A DNA stretch of 35,841 nucleotides from Clostridia bacterium (GCA_017549335.1 JAFYVB010000027.1:1-35841), one strand, 5' to 3'; numbered from the stretch's first letter, positions 6,397 through 15,012 are shown. Translations and numbers: made by a program. Notes: generated by a model from the sequence alone, not told the origin.

Positions 6397-8094
6397 ATGA
6401 AAACGCTGCTGAAAAACGGCCTGATCGTAAATGTTTTTACCGACACGCTGGAAAAGGAAAATATCCTGATCTGCGACGGCCGTATTATCGGTGTGGGCGA
6501 TTACACAGACGCCGATGCGGATATTGTGGAGGACGTCAGCGGCAAAATCATCTGCCCCGGTTTTATCGACGGGCATATCCACATCGAAAGCACCATGCTT
6601 TCCCCCTCCGAGTTTGCCAAGGCTGCGCTGCCCCATGGCATGACAGCCATCGTGGCCGATCCCCACGAGATCGCCAATGTGGCAGGCGTTCGGGGCATTC
6701 AGTATATGCTGGACGCCAGCGAAGGGCTGCCCATGGACATGTACTTTGTGCTTCCCTCCTGCGTACCCGCCACAGCGCTGGACGAAACAGGCGCGGTGCT
6801 GAATGCAGAGGATCTGCGCCCCTTCTACGATCATCCCCGCGTACTGGGCCTTGGCGAAATGATGAACTACCCCGGCGTTTTGGCAAACGACCCGCCGGTA
6901 ATGGAAAAGATCGCCGACGCCCGCAGGCTGGGCAAGCTGATCAACGGTCACGCGCCCATGCTCACAGGCAAGGCGCTGGATAAATACATCGCCGCAGGCA
7001 TCAGCGACGATCACGAATGCTATGACGCCCAGGAAGCCATCACCCGTATCCGCAAGGGACAGTGGGTGATGATCCGTCAGGGCACGGCCGCCCGCAATCT
7101 GGAAGCGCTGCTCCCCCTCTTTGACGAGCCCTACTGCCGCCGCTGCATTCTGGTCACCGATGACCGTCATCCTGCCGATCTGATCGGCGAGGGCGACATC
7201 GACAACGTCATCCGGCTGGCTGTGAAAGCCGGCAAATCCCCCCTTGCCGCTATCCGCATGGCCTCGCTGCAGGCGGCGGAATACTTCGGCATCCGCTCCG
7301 CAGGCGCCATCGCTCCCGGCTATGCCGCCGACCTTGTGATTACAGACGATCTTGAATCGCTCAACATTCGCACCGTTTATAAGAACGGAAAGAAAGTGGT
7401 CAGCGAAGGCGTTGTTTTGCCCTTTGATATTCCCCGCACACAGGAGAGCATCTGGTCCTCCATCAAGCATTCCTTCAACACCGGCGTGCTGGCGCCTCAG
7501 GATTTCCATATTGCGCCGCAAAACGGAAAATGCCGCGTGATCAAGCTGGTGCCCAATCAGCTTTTGACCGAAGAGCAGCTCGAAACGCTGGATTTCACCC
7601 GCGCAAACGGCATTGACACCGGGCGCGATATCCTGAAGCTGGCCGTGATCGAACGGCATATGAATACCGGACACAAGGGCGTGGGCTACATTGCGGGCAC
7701 GGGCATGAAGCGGGGAGCCATCGCCTCCTCCGTTTCCCATGACAGCCACAATCTGATCGTCATCGGCGCCAACGATGAGGACATGGCTTCGGCCGCCAAT
7801 CGCATCCGCAGCATGGGCGGCGGCAACGTGGTGGTCGCCGACGGCGAGATCTTAGCCGAAATGCCTCTGCCCATCGGCGGCTTGATGAGCACCCTCCCCG
7901 CCGAAGAAGTTGCGGAGCAAAATGAAAAGGTGCGCCGCGCTGCGGACAGTCTGGGTGTAAGCGAGGGCATTGAGCCCTTCATGCACATGGCGTTCATCAG
8001 CCTGTCGGTCATCCCGAAGCTGAAAATGTCCACCGTGGGGCTGGTCAATGTGGAAAAGCAGACCATCGTTCCCCTGTTTACCGATTTACGCTGA
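6397..8094 (+). CDS. ade: Adenine deaminase
   Basis: This 565-residue protein starts at ATG 6397 with GGAGG at 6382-6386. It is the bacterial adenine deaminase of the metal-dependent amidohydrolase superfamily, converting adenine to hypoxanthine and ammonia for purine salvage. Visible motifs are PGFIDGHIHIEST with metal ligands H60 and H62 and E64, ADPHEIAN, GHAP, GISDDHE, LVTDDRHP, and the late GYAADLV strand. The C-terminal domain (about 370-565) ends in the conserved CVP-like dimer part. Length matches the family (about 570-600). It has its own promoter and terminator, is cytoplasmic, and has no purine transporter next to it. Confidence 0.95.
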   Translation: MKTLLKNGLIVNVFTDTLEKENILICDGRIIGVGDYTDADADIVEDVSGKIICPGFIDGHIHIESTMLSPSEFAKAALPHGMTAIVADPHEIANVAGVRGIQYMLDASEGLPMDMYFVLPSCVPATALDETGAVLNAEDLRPFYDHPRVLGLGEMMNYPGVLANDPPVMEKIADARRLGKLINGHAPMLTGKALDKYIAAGISDDHECYDAQEAITRIRKGQWVMIRQGTAARNLEALLPLFDEPYCRRCILVTDDRHPADLIGEGDIDNVIRLAVKAGKSPLAAIRMASLQAAEYFGIRSAGAIAPGYAADLVITDDLESLNIRTVYKNGKKVVSEGVVLPFDIPRTQESIWSSIKHSFNTGVLAPQDFHIAPQNGKCRVIKLVPNQLLTEEQLETLDFTRANGIDTGRDILKLAVIERHMNTGHKGVGYIAGTGMKRGAIASSVSHDSHNLIVIGANDEDMASAANRIRSMGGGNVVVADGEILAEMPLPIGGLMSTLPAEEVAEQNEKVRRAADSLGVSEGIEPFMHMAFISLSVIPKLKMSTVGLVNVEKQTIVPLFTDLR

Positions 8095-8098
8095 ATAT

Positions 8099-8138
8099 AA
8101 AAAGCTTTCATGCACTCAGGATGCATGAAAGCTTTTTT
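8099..8138. terminator. Bidirectional terminator between ade and the M14 peptidase
   Basis: AAAGCTTTCATGCA (8101-8114) pairs perfectly with TGCATGAAAGCTTT (8122-8135), with T-runs on both sides of the stem. It serves both convergent genes. Confidence 0.9.
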
Positions 8139-8139
8139 G

Positions 8140-8907
8140 TTACTGCAGGCAATAATCGATCCACGCGTTGATGCCTTCGATCAGCTTACCGCCGTTTTTC
8201 GTCACATAACCGTCTTTATTGGGGCGGGGAGGCAATTCGATCATGATCGCTTCCTCCGTCACCTCGTCCAGCCAGCGGCACAGCATGCCGCCTGCGCTGG
8301 GCTTTTTGACTTGAAAGCCAAAGGGCTTGGCGAAGATTTTGGCCATTTTTCCCGTACCGTAGGACGCCTTGATCCAGCCGTGAATATCCATGCCGTAGAT
8401 GGGCTTAACCGTTTCTACCAGATCGCGGATGGCTCTTGCCTCCGCCGTAGAGAAGGGCTCTTTGCCCGTTTTGTTTCGTGCCGTGGTCTTTTTTGTCCAG
8501 CCCACGGGAAAATCGCGGTTGATATCCAGCCCCTTTGCATTGCAGCGCCCGAAGCCGTCCTTGCTCTTGCCCGCCAAAAGGCCGTCGGGATTGGCGGTGG
8601 GAACAATGTACAGGCAAAAATCCTTAAGCTGCCCGGGATTGAGGCTATAGTGGGCTATGATATGCTCCGCGATCAGCTTCAGCACCTCTCCGTCGCGATC
8701 AAAATCGTCCTCATAGCCATGAAGTCCGAATACCATCAGGATCGAGTGTGCAGCATTTACGTCCCCGATGCGGCGGCAAATCAGATCCCGCCCCTGTTCG
8801 GACGTTCCGTATACAAACTCCTCCGTCAGAACCGGTTCCTCGCATACGCCCGATGCGCTCCCGCACAGCAGGAACAAAAGCATGAGCGCAATGATTCTTT
8901 TCAGCAT
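8140..8907 (-). CDS. Exported M14-family zinc carboxypeptidase
   Basis: 255 residues. A signal peptide is clear: MLKRIIALMLLFLLCGSASG, cleavage near residue 22. Zinc ligands H63 and E66 lie in GLHGYEDD, the third His is probably in MDIHGW (about 172-177), and the general base is Glu in MIELP (about 226-230). NRDFP supplies the substrate Arg region. M14 enzymes of this small type cleave C-terminal residues or the gamma-D-Glu to diamino-acid bond of peptidoglycan peptides. The start lies 5 bases after the stop of the D-aminoacylase gene, so the two are co-transcribed. A peptidoglycan-fragment or D-amino-acid peptide scavenging pair is the likely meaning. Confidence 0.85.
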   Translation of the reverse strand: MLKRIIALMLLFLLCGSASGVCEEPVLTEEFVYGTSEQGRDLICRRIGDVNAAHSILMVFGLHGYEDDFDRDGEVLKLIAEHIIAHYSLNPGQLKDFCLYIVPTANPDGLLAGKSKDGFGRCNAKGLDINRDFPVGWTKKTTARNKTGKEPFSTAEARAIRDLVETVKPIYGMDIHGWIKASYGTGKMAKIFAKPFGFQVKKPSAGGMLCRWLDEVTEEAIMIELPPRPNKDGYVTKNGGKLIEGINAWIDYCLQ

Positions 8908-8912
8908 ATCCT

Positions 8913-10475
8913 TTACCTCTTATTCTCTCTGAGCAGCACTTTCCCCCGCCTTACGCCTGTATACACGGCGTTTTCAGCTGCGATCTCTCCGCCGACAAAC
9001 ACATAATGCAGCCCCTTCGCCCGCTGATGACAGGCAGCATACTCAGCGCAGTCGATGATCGCATCGGCGTCAAACACGCACAGATCGGCGTCATAGCCTT
9101 CCGCCAGTTTACCTTTGGTATGCAGGCCGTACACCTGTGCAGGAAGACTCGTCATTTTCCGGATCATCTCTTCAAGGGGCATCAGTTTTTCTTCGCGCAC
9201 ATATCTGCCCAGCGCGCGCGGGAAGGTACCGCGCAAACGGGGATGATAGGCCTTTTCCTTGCCGGCAACCGATGCATCCGTGCAGATCATCGCCCGCGGA
9301 TAGCAAAGCACCCGCTTCACATCCTCCTCGCACATCATAAAGTAGCAGGCGCCGCAGACGTTTCCGCTGTCGCGGATCATATCCATGGCAGCATCATAGG
9401 CGTCGCTGCCGTGCAATTCTGCAATTTCATCAAGGCGCTTTCCAATGTACTCGGGATACGCTGCGCAGGAGCTGACAAGGATCCAGCTCAGGTCGTCTCC
9501 CCACTGGCTTCTTCCGTATTCCTTGATCTGTGCGCGGATGCTTTCATCCTTCAATCTTTCCACAAGGCCCTGCGAGCCGCGGTCGTGCAGTTCTTTCGGA
9601 ATAAGCCGTGACGACAAAGAGGTGTGGGAAGCCGTGTAGGGATAGACGTCGCAGTAGATATCGATGCCCTCCGCCACCGCTTCGTCCAGCATACGCAATG
9701 TTGTTTCCACTTTGCCCCAGTTGGTTTTTCCGCCGGCCTTGTGATGGGACAATACGCCCCGGGCGCCCGAGCGGCGGAGAATCTCAATAAATTCCGCCGT
9801 GGACTCCAAAAGCTTATCCCGTTCATCACGGATATGAGCGGCAATAATGCCGCCGTGCTCGTGAGCCGTATGCGCAAGCGCAACAAGCTCTTCCATGGCT
9901 GCGTAACTGCTGGGCGGATAAAACAATCCAAAGGATACGCCCATGGCGCCGTGCTCCATGCCCTCGATGAGCAGTTCTTTCATCTTTTCCAGTTCATCCG
10001 GCGTGGACACGCGGTTATCCGGGCCGCAGACGGCTCTTCTCAACGCCCTGTGCCCCACAAAAACAGCAATATTGGAGCCCTGCGGTACGTCCTTTGCGGT
10101 ATCAAGAAGCGAACCCATGGTGCGCAGAATATCCTTTTCCTTGCCCATGCCCGCGATATCCTTCTCAGAATCCGCCTTTTCTTTGGCAATCGGCGCATCC
10201 GTGCCGCCGCACTGGCCGGCGATCGCCGTGGTAATGCCCTGTTCCACCTTTTCGATCTGGTCGGGATAGGTGAGCATGGCATTATCCGAATGGGAGTGGG
10301 AATCAATAAACCCCGGCGTAACGCAAAGCCCGGAGGCATCGATCACCTTGCCTTCGGCAGAAATATTTTCCGCAATACGGGCGATCTTTCCGTCCTTCAC
10401 CGCAAGATCGGCTTGATAGGGCGCTGCACCTGTGCCGTCGATCAGCAAACCGTTTTTAATGATATAATCGTACAT
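8913..10475 (-). CDS. N-acyl-D-amino-acid deacylase family amidohydrolase
   Basis: This 520-residue protein starts at ATG 10475 with GGAGGG at 10482-10487. It belongs to the amidohydrolase superfamily, D-aminoacylase branch: the N-terminal beta-sandwich has DYIIKNGLLIDGTG, metal ligands H60 and H62 lie in PGFIDSHSHSD, the conserved Cys is in AGQCGGT, then HIRDE, LSHHKAGG and a C-terminal TKGKLAEGYDADLCVFD. Family enzymes remove the acyl group from N-acyl-D-amino acids. Length and motif order fit well. It is the first gene of a two-gene unit with the exported M14 peptidase. The precise substrate (D-amino acid or D-glutamate type) is not readable. Confidence 0.9.
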   Translation of the reverse strand: MYDYIIKNGLLIDGTGAAPYQADLAVKDGKIARIAENISAEGKVIDASGLCVTPGFIDSHSHSDNAMLTYPDQIEKVEQGITTAIAGQCGGTDAPIAKEKADSEKDIAGMGKEKDILRTMGSLLDTAKDVPQGSNIAVFVGHRALRRAVCGPDNRVSTPDELEKMKELLIEGMEHGAMGVSFGLFYPPSSYAAMEELVALAHTAHEHGGIIAAHIRDERDKLLESTAEFIEILRRSGARGVLSHHKAGGKTNWGKVETTLRMLDEAVAEGIDIYCDVYPYTASHTSLSSRLIPKELHDRGSQGLVERLKDESIRAQIKEYGRSQWGDDLSWILVSSCAAYPEYIGKRLDEIAELHGSDAYDAAMDMIRDSGNVCGACYFMMCEEDVKRVLCYPRAMICTDASVAGKEKAYHPRLRGTFPRALGRYVREEKLMPLEEMIRKMTSLPAQVYGLHTKGKLAEGYDADLCVFDADAIIDCAEYAACHQRAKGLHYVFVGGEIAAENAVYTGVRRGKVLLRENKR

Positions 10476-10510
10476 CCCGTTCCCTCCGCATTCTCCCGTA
10501 CCTTTTCTCT

Positions 10511-10539
10511 ATTATAGCAAGCGGCAGCGCATTTCACAA
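10511..10539 (-). promoter_or_regulatory. SigA-type promoter for the D-aminoacylase operon
   Basis: Minus strand TTGTGA (10534-10539), 17 bases, TATAAT (10511-10516), 36 bases upstream of the start codon. It is divergent from the SGNH promoter 21 bases away. Confidence 0.8.
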
Positions 10540-10560
10540 GAAGAAAGCCATCGATTTCTC

Positions 10561-10589
10561 TTGCGAAATTGCGCCGTACATTGTAAAAT
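10561..10589 (+). promoter_or_regulatory. SigA-type promoter for the second SGNH hydrolase
   Basis: TTGCGA (10561-10566), 17 bases, TAAAAT (10584-10589), 38 bases before ATG 10627. Confidence 0.7.
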
Positions 10590-10626
10590 ATTCTTATCAA
10601 ACCATAAATACAAGGAGCGTTTCATT

Positions 10627-11706
10627 ATGGAAAACTTTATCAATCTGGATAAGAATATGATCGTCAACAAAACCATCGGCGACGTACCCGTAACGTGGCA
10701 TGACGTGCGAAACGATCCCTTTGAAATCCACGGTTTGTATCAGCCCAAAACCGAAAGCTTTTTCCACCGTCTGCCCATGGACGTGGCTGCCGCCACCAGC
10801 CCTGCGGTGGAGCGTCTCAGTCAGGAAAGCGCCGGCGGCCGCGTGCGCTTTACCACCGACTCCCCCTTCATCGCCATCCGCGCCACCTACCGCGTTGTAG
10901 GTCGCTCCTCCCACCTGACACTGGTATCCAGCGCCGGCTTTGATCTGTACATGGACGATGATTTCGGCAGCCGTTTCGTCAAGGAATTCCGTATGCCCTA
11001 CGATATGGAATCGGAATACGAGCAGATTTACCAGATGAAAAACCGTCCGGGCATGCACAGCTATACCATCAACTTCCCCGTGCATTCCGTAGTGGAATCG
11101 CTGTGGGTGGGTCTTGCTCCCGAAGCCAGACTGGCTTCCCCCAAGCCCTACCGCGACCTTGCGCCCATCGTGTTCTACGGCTCCTCCATCGTTCACGGCA
11201 CCGCCGCCAGCCGCCCCGGCTACATCTACGAAAACTTTATCTGCCGTATGCTGAATATGGACTACGTCAACCTCGGTTTCTCGGGCAACGCCAAGGGCGA
11301 GCAGGTGCTTTCCGATTATATGGCCACTCTGCCCATGAGCATTTTCGTGTGCGATTACGATCACAACGCTCCCTCCCCCGAGTTTCTGGAGGAAACACAT
11401 TATCCCATTTATGAAACCATCCGCAAGACCAATCCTGACGTGCCCTATATCATGATCACCCGCCCCAATTTCTACACCAATCAGAATACCGAGGATACCC
11501 TCCTCCGCCGCGACGTGGTGATGCGCTCCTACCTCAAAGCCCGTGAAACCGGCGACAAGAATGTGTATTTCATTGACGGTACCGGCTTCTTTGCCGATGC
11601 GCAGGTGTATGAGTGCACCATGGATCACATCCACCCCAACGACACCGGCTTCATGCGCATGGGCGAAACCATCGCTACCCTCATCCGCTATATTCTGGAG
11701 CATTGA
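10627..11706 (+). CDS. Two-domain SGNH/GDSL hydrolase
   Basis: The start is ATG 10627 with AAGGAG upstream; a longer frame to 10561 would include the promoter, so it is rejected. 359 residues. The N-terminal beta-sandwich (about 1-170) carries GFDLY at 104-108, typical of the GxDLY domain found beside lipase_GDSL_3. The C-terminal SGNH domain has YGSSIVHG with Ser187, GFSGN with Asn221, the block III region DYDHN, and DHIHPN with Asp333 and His336. No signal peptide. Such two-domain enzymes are carbohydrate esterases that remove acetyl groups from glycans. It is a single-gene unit with its own promoter and terminator. Confidence 0.9.
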   Translation: MENFINLDKNMIVNKTIGDVPVTWHDVRNDPFEIHGLYQPKTESFFHRLPMDVAAATSPAVERLSQESAGGRVRFTTDSPFIAIRATYRVVGRSSHLTLVSSAGFDLYMDDDFGSRFVKEFRMPYDMESEYEQIYQMKNRPGMHSYTINFPVHSVVESLWVGLAPEARLASPKPYRDLAPIVFYGSSIVHGTAASRPGYIYENFICRMLNMDYVNLGFSGNAKGEQVLSDYMATLPMSIFVCDYDHNAPSPEFLEETHYPIYETIRKTNPDVPYIMITRPNFYTNQNTEDTLLRRDVVMRSYLKARETGDKNVYFIDGTGFFADAQVYECTMDHIHPNDTGFMRMGETIATLIRYILEH

Positions 11707-11715
11707 TCCCCATAT

Positions 11716-11743
11716 AAAAAAGCGCCTTACGGCGCTTTTTTTA
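11716..11743. terminator. Bidirectional terminator
   Basis: AAAAAGCGCC (11717-11726) pairs with GGCGCTTTTT (11731-11740), with TTAC loop. It lies between the SGNH gene and the stop of the cysteine peptidase gene on the other strand. Confidence 0.9.
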
Positions 11744-12340
11744 TTATGTTCTCCAGAACAGATAGAAGCCCGGGCTGCGGTTGGAGGCATCCTCCGCCAG
11801 CACCTGCAGCTCGCACAGAGCGATCACGCCCTCCTTCATTTCCACCTTGCCTTTGCGGCCTTCCTCTTCATACTTGCCTTCCTTATAGGAGGGATCCAGC
11901 ACCGCGATGCGGCCGTCCGCTTCCTCGGAAATGGCCGTCACATAGTGCCCGCCGTGGGTGAACACGCCGATGTAGCCATCCTTGTCGCCGCCGGAGTTCA
12001 CCACAGCCGCGCCGCCCGTGCGCAGGCACACCCGCAGCCGCTCGGCGTCATCGGTCATTTCCAGCTTTAGACCGCACTTTTCGGCAAAAGCGGGAGCGTA
12101 GATATGATAATCCGTTCCGCCCTCGTGATTGGCTTTGCTGTCATAGGACAGCTGCAGGGCAGCCTTCAGATCAAAATCGGTATTGGGCAAAAGACGATCC
12201 GCCACCATCACCGCAGCGCACAGGCCGCAGCCGGAGGAAGCCACGGTCGTCTTCTGACCCTTCAGCATTTCTTCGGGCTCCAGATTGGTTTTGGTCACAT
12301 ACAGCCAGTGGCGGTAATCATACTGATTGACGTATTTCAT
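11744..12340 (-). CDS. C39-like (papain-fold) cysteine peptidase
   Basis: This 198-residue protein starts at ATG 12340 behind AAGGAG. SSGCGLCAAVMVADRLL (about 35-51) matches the nucleophile helix of Peptidase_C39_2, with Cys in GCG. His follows in THGGHYVTAI (about 128-137) and the third position in VLDPSY. No signal peptide and no ATPase partner are present, so this is a free cytoplasmic peptidase-fold protein and not a bacteriocin exporter domain. It starts 11 bases after the histidine phosphatase gene and is probably translated from the same message. The substrate is unknown. Confidence 0.75.
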   Translation of the reverse strand: MKYVNQYDYRHWLYVTKTNLEPEEMLKGQKTTVASSGCGLCAAVMVADRLLPNTDFDLKAALQLSYDSKANHEGGTDYHIYAPAFAEKCGLKLEMTDDAERLRVCLRTGGAAVVNSGGDKDGYIGVFTHGGHYVTAISEEADGRIAVLDPSYKEGKYEEEGRKGKVEMKEGVIALCELQVLAEDASNRSPGFYLFWRT

Positions 12341-12351
12341 GTTTTGCTCCT

Positions 12352-13056
12352 TTATACTTCAAATTTATTGCAGTGCTTCAAATCCAGCCCCTCGGCATAC
12401 AGATGAGAGGTATCGGAGAAGGCAAGGCAGCGGGGCGCGGTATAGCCCTCGGGCTCGTTTTTGAATTCAAATACCGTAATGCCCGTATGGGTCACCGAGA
12501 AAGACGCCCATGTGGTATTCAGGGGAATATGCAAAAGCACGCTCACCATTACACGCATGAGCCCGGCGTGGCAGAACAGCGCCACACGGTCCTCATTGGG
12601 CTCAAGGATGCGGTAAATGCCGTTTTCCTCCTGATAGCCCAGCCTGCGCAGAAAATCAAAGCAATTTTGAGTGATATAATCCACGCTCTCGTTCATCCGC
12701 GACTGGCTGATGCCCGGGCAGGTAAACGCATCGTCATAGGACAGATCCATCCGCCCGTCTTTGCGGAATTCAATATTATTCAGCAGCGTGATGGATTTCA
12801 TCACCCCGTCGGGATAGGGCGTTTTCACTTCATCGCCGATCTCATGGGACCACTCTTCAACAGGGCAGGGAAGCTGTAGCAGCCGGCGGGTGGGCTCTGC
12901 CGTCTCCCGGGCGCGACCCATGGGCGAAGTAAACATTTTGTTGATCCCTGCCCGCGCCATGCGCTTGCTCACTGCTTCTGCCTGCAGCTTGCCGCGCTCG
13001 GTCAGCGTATCGGTGGTATAATCGGGATCTCCGTGCCTGACAACATATAAAAGCAT
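12352..13056 (-). CDS. Histidine phosphatase superfamily protein
   Basis: This 234-residue protein starts at ATG 13056 with AAAGGAGG upstream. The catalytic RHG lies at residues 7-9 (YVVRHGDPDY), SPMGRARETA (about 44-53) provides the second Arg, and FCHAGLMR (about 160-167) the second catalytic His. This is branch 1 of the family (phosphoglycerate-mutase-like). The neighbour gives no clue to the substrate; it could be a broad phosphatase or act on a sugar phosphate. First gene of a two-gene unit with the cysteine peptidase. Confidence 0.85.
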   Translation of the reverse strand: MLLYVVRHGDPDYTTDTLTERGKLQAEAVSKRMARAGINKMFTSPMGRARETAEPTRRLLQLPCPVEEWSHEIGDEVKTPYPDGVMKSITLLNNIEFRKDGRMDLSYDDAFTCPGISQSRMNESVDYITQNCFDFLRRLGYQEENGIYRILEPNEDRVALFCHAGLMRVMVSVLLHIPLNTTWASFSVTHTGITVFEFKNEPEGYTAPRCLAFSDTSHLYAEGLDLKHCNKFEV

Positions 13057-13080
13057 TCTGCCGCCTCCTTTGCATAGATC

Positions 13081-13119
13081 GATTATACACCATTTTCCTC
13101 AGGCTTTATAGGTATAATC
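13081..13119. promoter_or_regulatory. GATTATAC...GTATAATC inverted repeat with opposed -10 boxes
   Basis: GATTATAC (13081-13088) and GTATAATC (13112-13119) form a perfect 8-bp inverted repeat. The left arm holds a minus-strand TATAAT (13082-13087) placed correctly for the phosphatase gene at 13056, but no good -35 lies 17 bases upstream. The right arm holds a plus-strand TATAAT. The site may combine a promoter and an operator. Confidence 0.4.
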
Positions 13120-13130
13120 AGGTACCGTTT

Positions 13131-13159
13131 TTGACATCCTCCGTCGTATATGTTATAAT
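13131..13159 (+). promoter_or_regulatory. Perfect-consensus SigA promoter
   Basis: TTGACA (13131-13136), exactly 17 bases, TATAAT (13154-13159). Both boxes are full consensus. It drives the 62-residue protein at 13192, 32 bases downstream. Confidence 0.9.
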
Positions 13160-13191
13160 AGTACTGTAAGAAACGAAAGGAGACTGAAGCA

Positions 13192-13380
13192 ATGAAGAAA
13201 TTTGTTCCTTACGAAAAGCTTTCCAAAAAGCAAAAGGCCGCTCTTGACCGCAGCCGCCGCACCACCTGGGGAGAATTGAGTCCCGTCACCCGCAAGCCCC
13301 TTTCCTCCCGCGCATACAACCGTAAAAAGGCACAGTCGTGGAAATGTGATCCCAACGCTGTGCCTTTTATATTTGCCTGA
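13192..13380 (+). CDS. Small, strongly basic conserved protein, function unknown
   Basis: This 62-residue protein starts at ATG 13192 behind GAAAGGAGA. The composition is very rich in K and R, with LSKKQKAALDRSRRTTWG and AYNRKKAQSW as likely conserved blocks. I recall similar short proteins in Clostridia (pattern: LSKK, RRTTWG, NPVTRK, AYNRKKA), all without known function. The perfect promoter and strong ribosome site imply high expression. Its stop (13378-13380) directly abuts the stop of the convergent HAD gene at 13381, and no terminator separates them. Nucleic-acid or ribosome binding is a guess from charge alone. Confidence 0.75.
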   Translation: MKKFVPYEKLSKKQKAALDRSRRTTWGELSPVTRKPLSSRAYNRKKAQSWKCDPNAVPFIFA

Positions 13381-14058
13381 TTATTTATTCAGTTCCGCAA
13401 ATGCCTGACGCATTTCGATGTGATTGTTGAAATAGCGGTGCGCCGTCTGCTTGATCTCTTCCACATGGCTGACGTGCTTGGGGTCTTCAATGGCCCATAC
13501 CGTGCAGCCGGCTTCCCGGCCGGACTTCATGGAATAGAGGGAATCCTCCACCAGCAGACATTCTTCCACCTTCACGCCCATGCGTTCCGCCGCCAGACGG
13601 AAGATCTCCGGATTGTCTTTCTTCATGCCGGTGGCCGTAGACTGCCAGAAGCAGAAATAATGATCGATGTGCAGACGATCCAGTGTGTATTCCACCACAG
13701 GGGCGATGGTCGCCGTAAGCAGACACATGGGGATACCGATGGAATAGGCTTCCTCCAGCGTCGCCGGCGCATCGGGCTTGAACTTTACATATTTGTCGCC
13801 CTGATAAATGGTGCCGTACATATAATCCTTGCACCACTGCACGGCTTCGTCCAAAGGCTCGGGATCCTTGACGATATCCATGGCATAAATATTTTTCAGC
13901 ATGGTACGGAAGCTGACAGCACGCCAGGGCGCGGTATTCCATTCTTCATCCGTCAGTTCGATACCGTGATGCTTCAGCCATACGCGGGGCGTCAGCGTCC
14001 AGTAGTCCTCGCTGTTGAGGAACGTACCATCCATATCCCAGATAATTGCTTTGATCAT
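13381..14058 (-). CDS. HAD-superfamily phosphatase (beta-phosphoglucomutase-like)
   Basis: 225 residues. Motif I is IIWDMDGTFLNS with D9 and D11, motif II is LLTAT, motif III Lys lies in GMKKDNPEIF, motif IV is LLVEDSLYS. The helical cap follows motif I, as in subfamily I phosphatases. It starts 2 bases after the stop of the epimerase gene, so the two are one unit, driven by the promoter at 14984-15012. A sugar-phosphate substrate would fit the epimerase partner. Cytoplasmic. Confidence 0.88.
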   Translation of the reverse strand: MIKAIIWDMDGTFLNSEDYWTLTPRVWLKHHGIELTDEEWNTAPWRAVSFRTMLKNIYAMDIVKDPEPLDEAVQWCKDYMYGTIYQGDKYVKFKPDAPATLEEAYSIGIPMCLLTATIAPVVEYTLDRLHIDHYFCFWQSTATGMKKDNPEIFRLAAERMGVKVEECLLVEDSLYSMKSGREAGCTVWAIEDPKHVSHVEEIKQTAHRYFNNHIEMRQAFAELNK

Positions 14059-14060
14059 GT

Positions 14061-14948
14061 TCAGTTTCCCAGCTTTCGTTTCTTCTCTTCCACCATATCC
14101 GCCAGATGACGGGCAGCTTCCGCCGCCATCTTCAGCGCAGCAGGCACCATATTTTCGGGGAACTTGCGGTAGAAGCCCAGCACCTCCAGGTTCATGTAGC
14201 CCTGATAATCGATCTCCGCCAGCGCGTCGGTAATCTTATCCCAATCGTGCTTGCCCAGATAAGGAATGGTGTGGCTGTCGCTCATGTAATCGGTATCATG
14301 CACGTGAAGCATGGTCAGGCGATCCTTTTTCATGCCGCGGATATAATCCTCCGGCTCCCTGCCGGTCAGGGCGCAGTGACCCAGATCGCAGCAGGCGCGG
14401 AAACGGGGGCTGCCCAGCGAATCGACGAAAGCATTGACTTCTTCGGGGGTGCCGTTATGGCCTACGTAGCGAGCGCGCTTCTTATCGCGGATAAAGAGGT
14501 TTTCAATGCCGATCACCAGATCAAACTTTTCGGCATAGGGCAAAAGCGCCAGCATGAACGCGCGGTTAAAGCCCCAAACGTCGGCCGTGAGATCCTCAAG
14601 CGGGAATTTGACCGTGTGCACCACGATCTCCTTGCAGCCCAGGATCGCGGCAAATTCAAAGCTGCGCACCACTTCTTCAAAGCTTTCGCTTTCAAAGGTA
14701 TCGGTATGCTTAAAGCCAAAGGGCGCGTGGGCCTGCTTGATGACAATGCCGCAGCGGTCGGCGCAGGCACGCACTTCACGGGCCAGCGCGCGCATTTCCT
14801 CAATGGGCAGCATCAGGATATTCTGATCCTTGGGAATATCATAAAAGGTATAGTCAATGCCGTCAAAACCGGCGGCTGCGATCATCTCCACCGCCTTCAC
14901 GTCGCCGAACATATTGCGAATGGGGCCGTTATCCGTTGAAATCTTCAT
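14061..14948 (-). CDS. Sugar phosphate isomerase/epimerase (xylose-isomerase-like TIM barrel)
   Basis: 295 residues. The start is ATG 14948, with GGAGG at 14957-14961. Strands end in metal-binding positions typical of the AP-endonuclease-2/IolE fold: IGIENLF with Glu, CCDLGHCALTG with Asp and His, LHVHDTDY with His and Asp, and NLEVLGFY with the last Glu. AAAGFDGIDYTFYD opens the barrel. Such enzymes isomerise or epimerise sugars and inositol derivatives using a divalent metal. Operon with the HAD phosphatase. Exact substrate unknown. It resembles the 24928 gene in fold and first strands, so the two are probably distant paralogues. Confidence 0.85.
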   Translation of the reverse strand: MKISTDNGPIRNMFGDVKAVEMIAAAGFDGIDYTFYDIPKDQNILMLPIEEMRALAREVRACADRCGIVIKQAHAPFGFKHTDTFESESFEEVVRSFEFAAILGCKEIVVHTVKFPLEDLTADVWGFNRAFMLALLPYAEKFDLVIGIENLFIRDKKRARYVGHNGTPEEVNAFVDSLGSPRFRACCDLGHCALTGREPEDYIRGMKKDRLTMLHVHDTDYMSDSHTIPYLGKHDWDKITDALAEIDYQGYMNLEVLGFYRKFPENMVPAALKMAAEAARHLADMVEEKKRKLGN

Positions 14949-14983
14949 AAGGGTTCCTCCTCATGCGTATTTTCCTTTATATT

Positions 14984-15012
14984 ATCATAGCATTTCAGGC
15001 AATTCCGTTCAA
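14984..15012 (-). promoter_or_regulatory. Promoter of the epimerase/HAD unit, extended -10
   Basis: Minus strand TTGAAC (15007-15012), 17 bases, TATGAT (14984-14989), preceded by TGC, an extended -10. Confidence 0.75.

Noticed and set aside
6340-7749. A 469-codon minus-strand frame opposite ade
   Set aside because: Shadow of adenine deaminase; it crosses the ade promoter and shows no recognisable domain.
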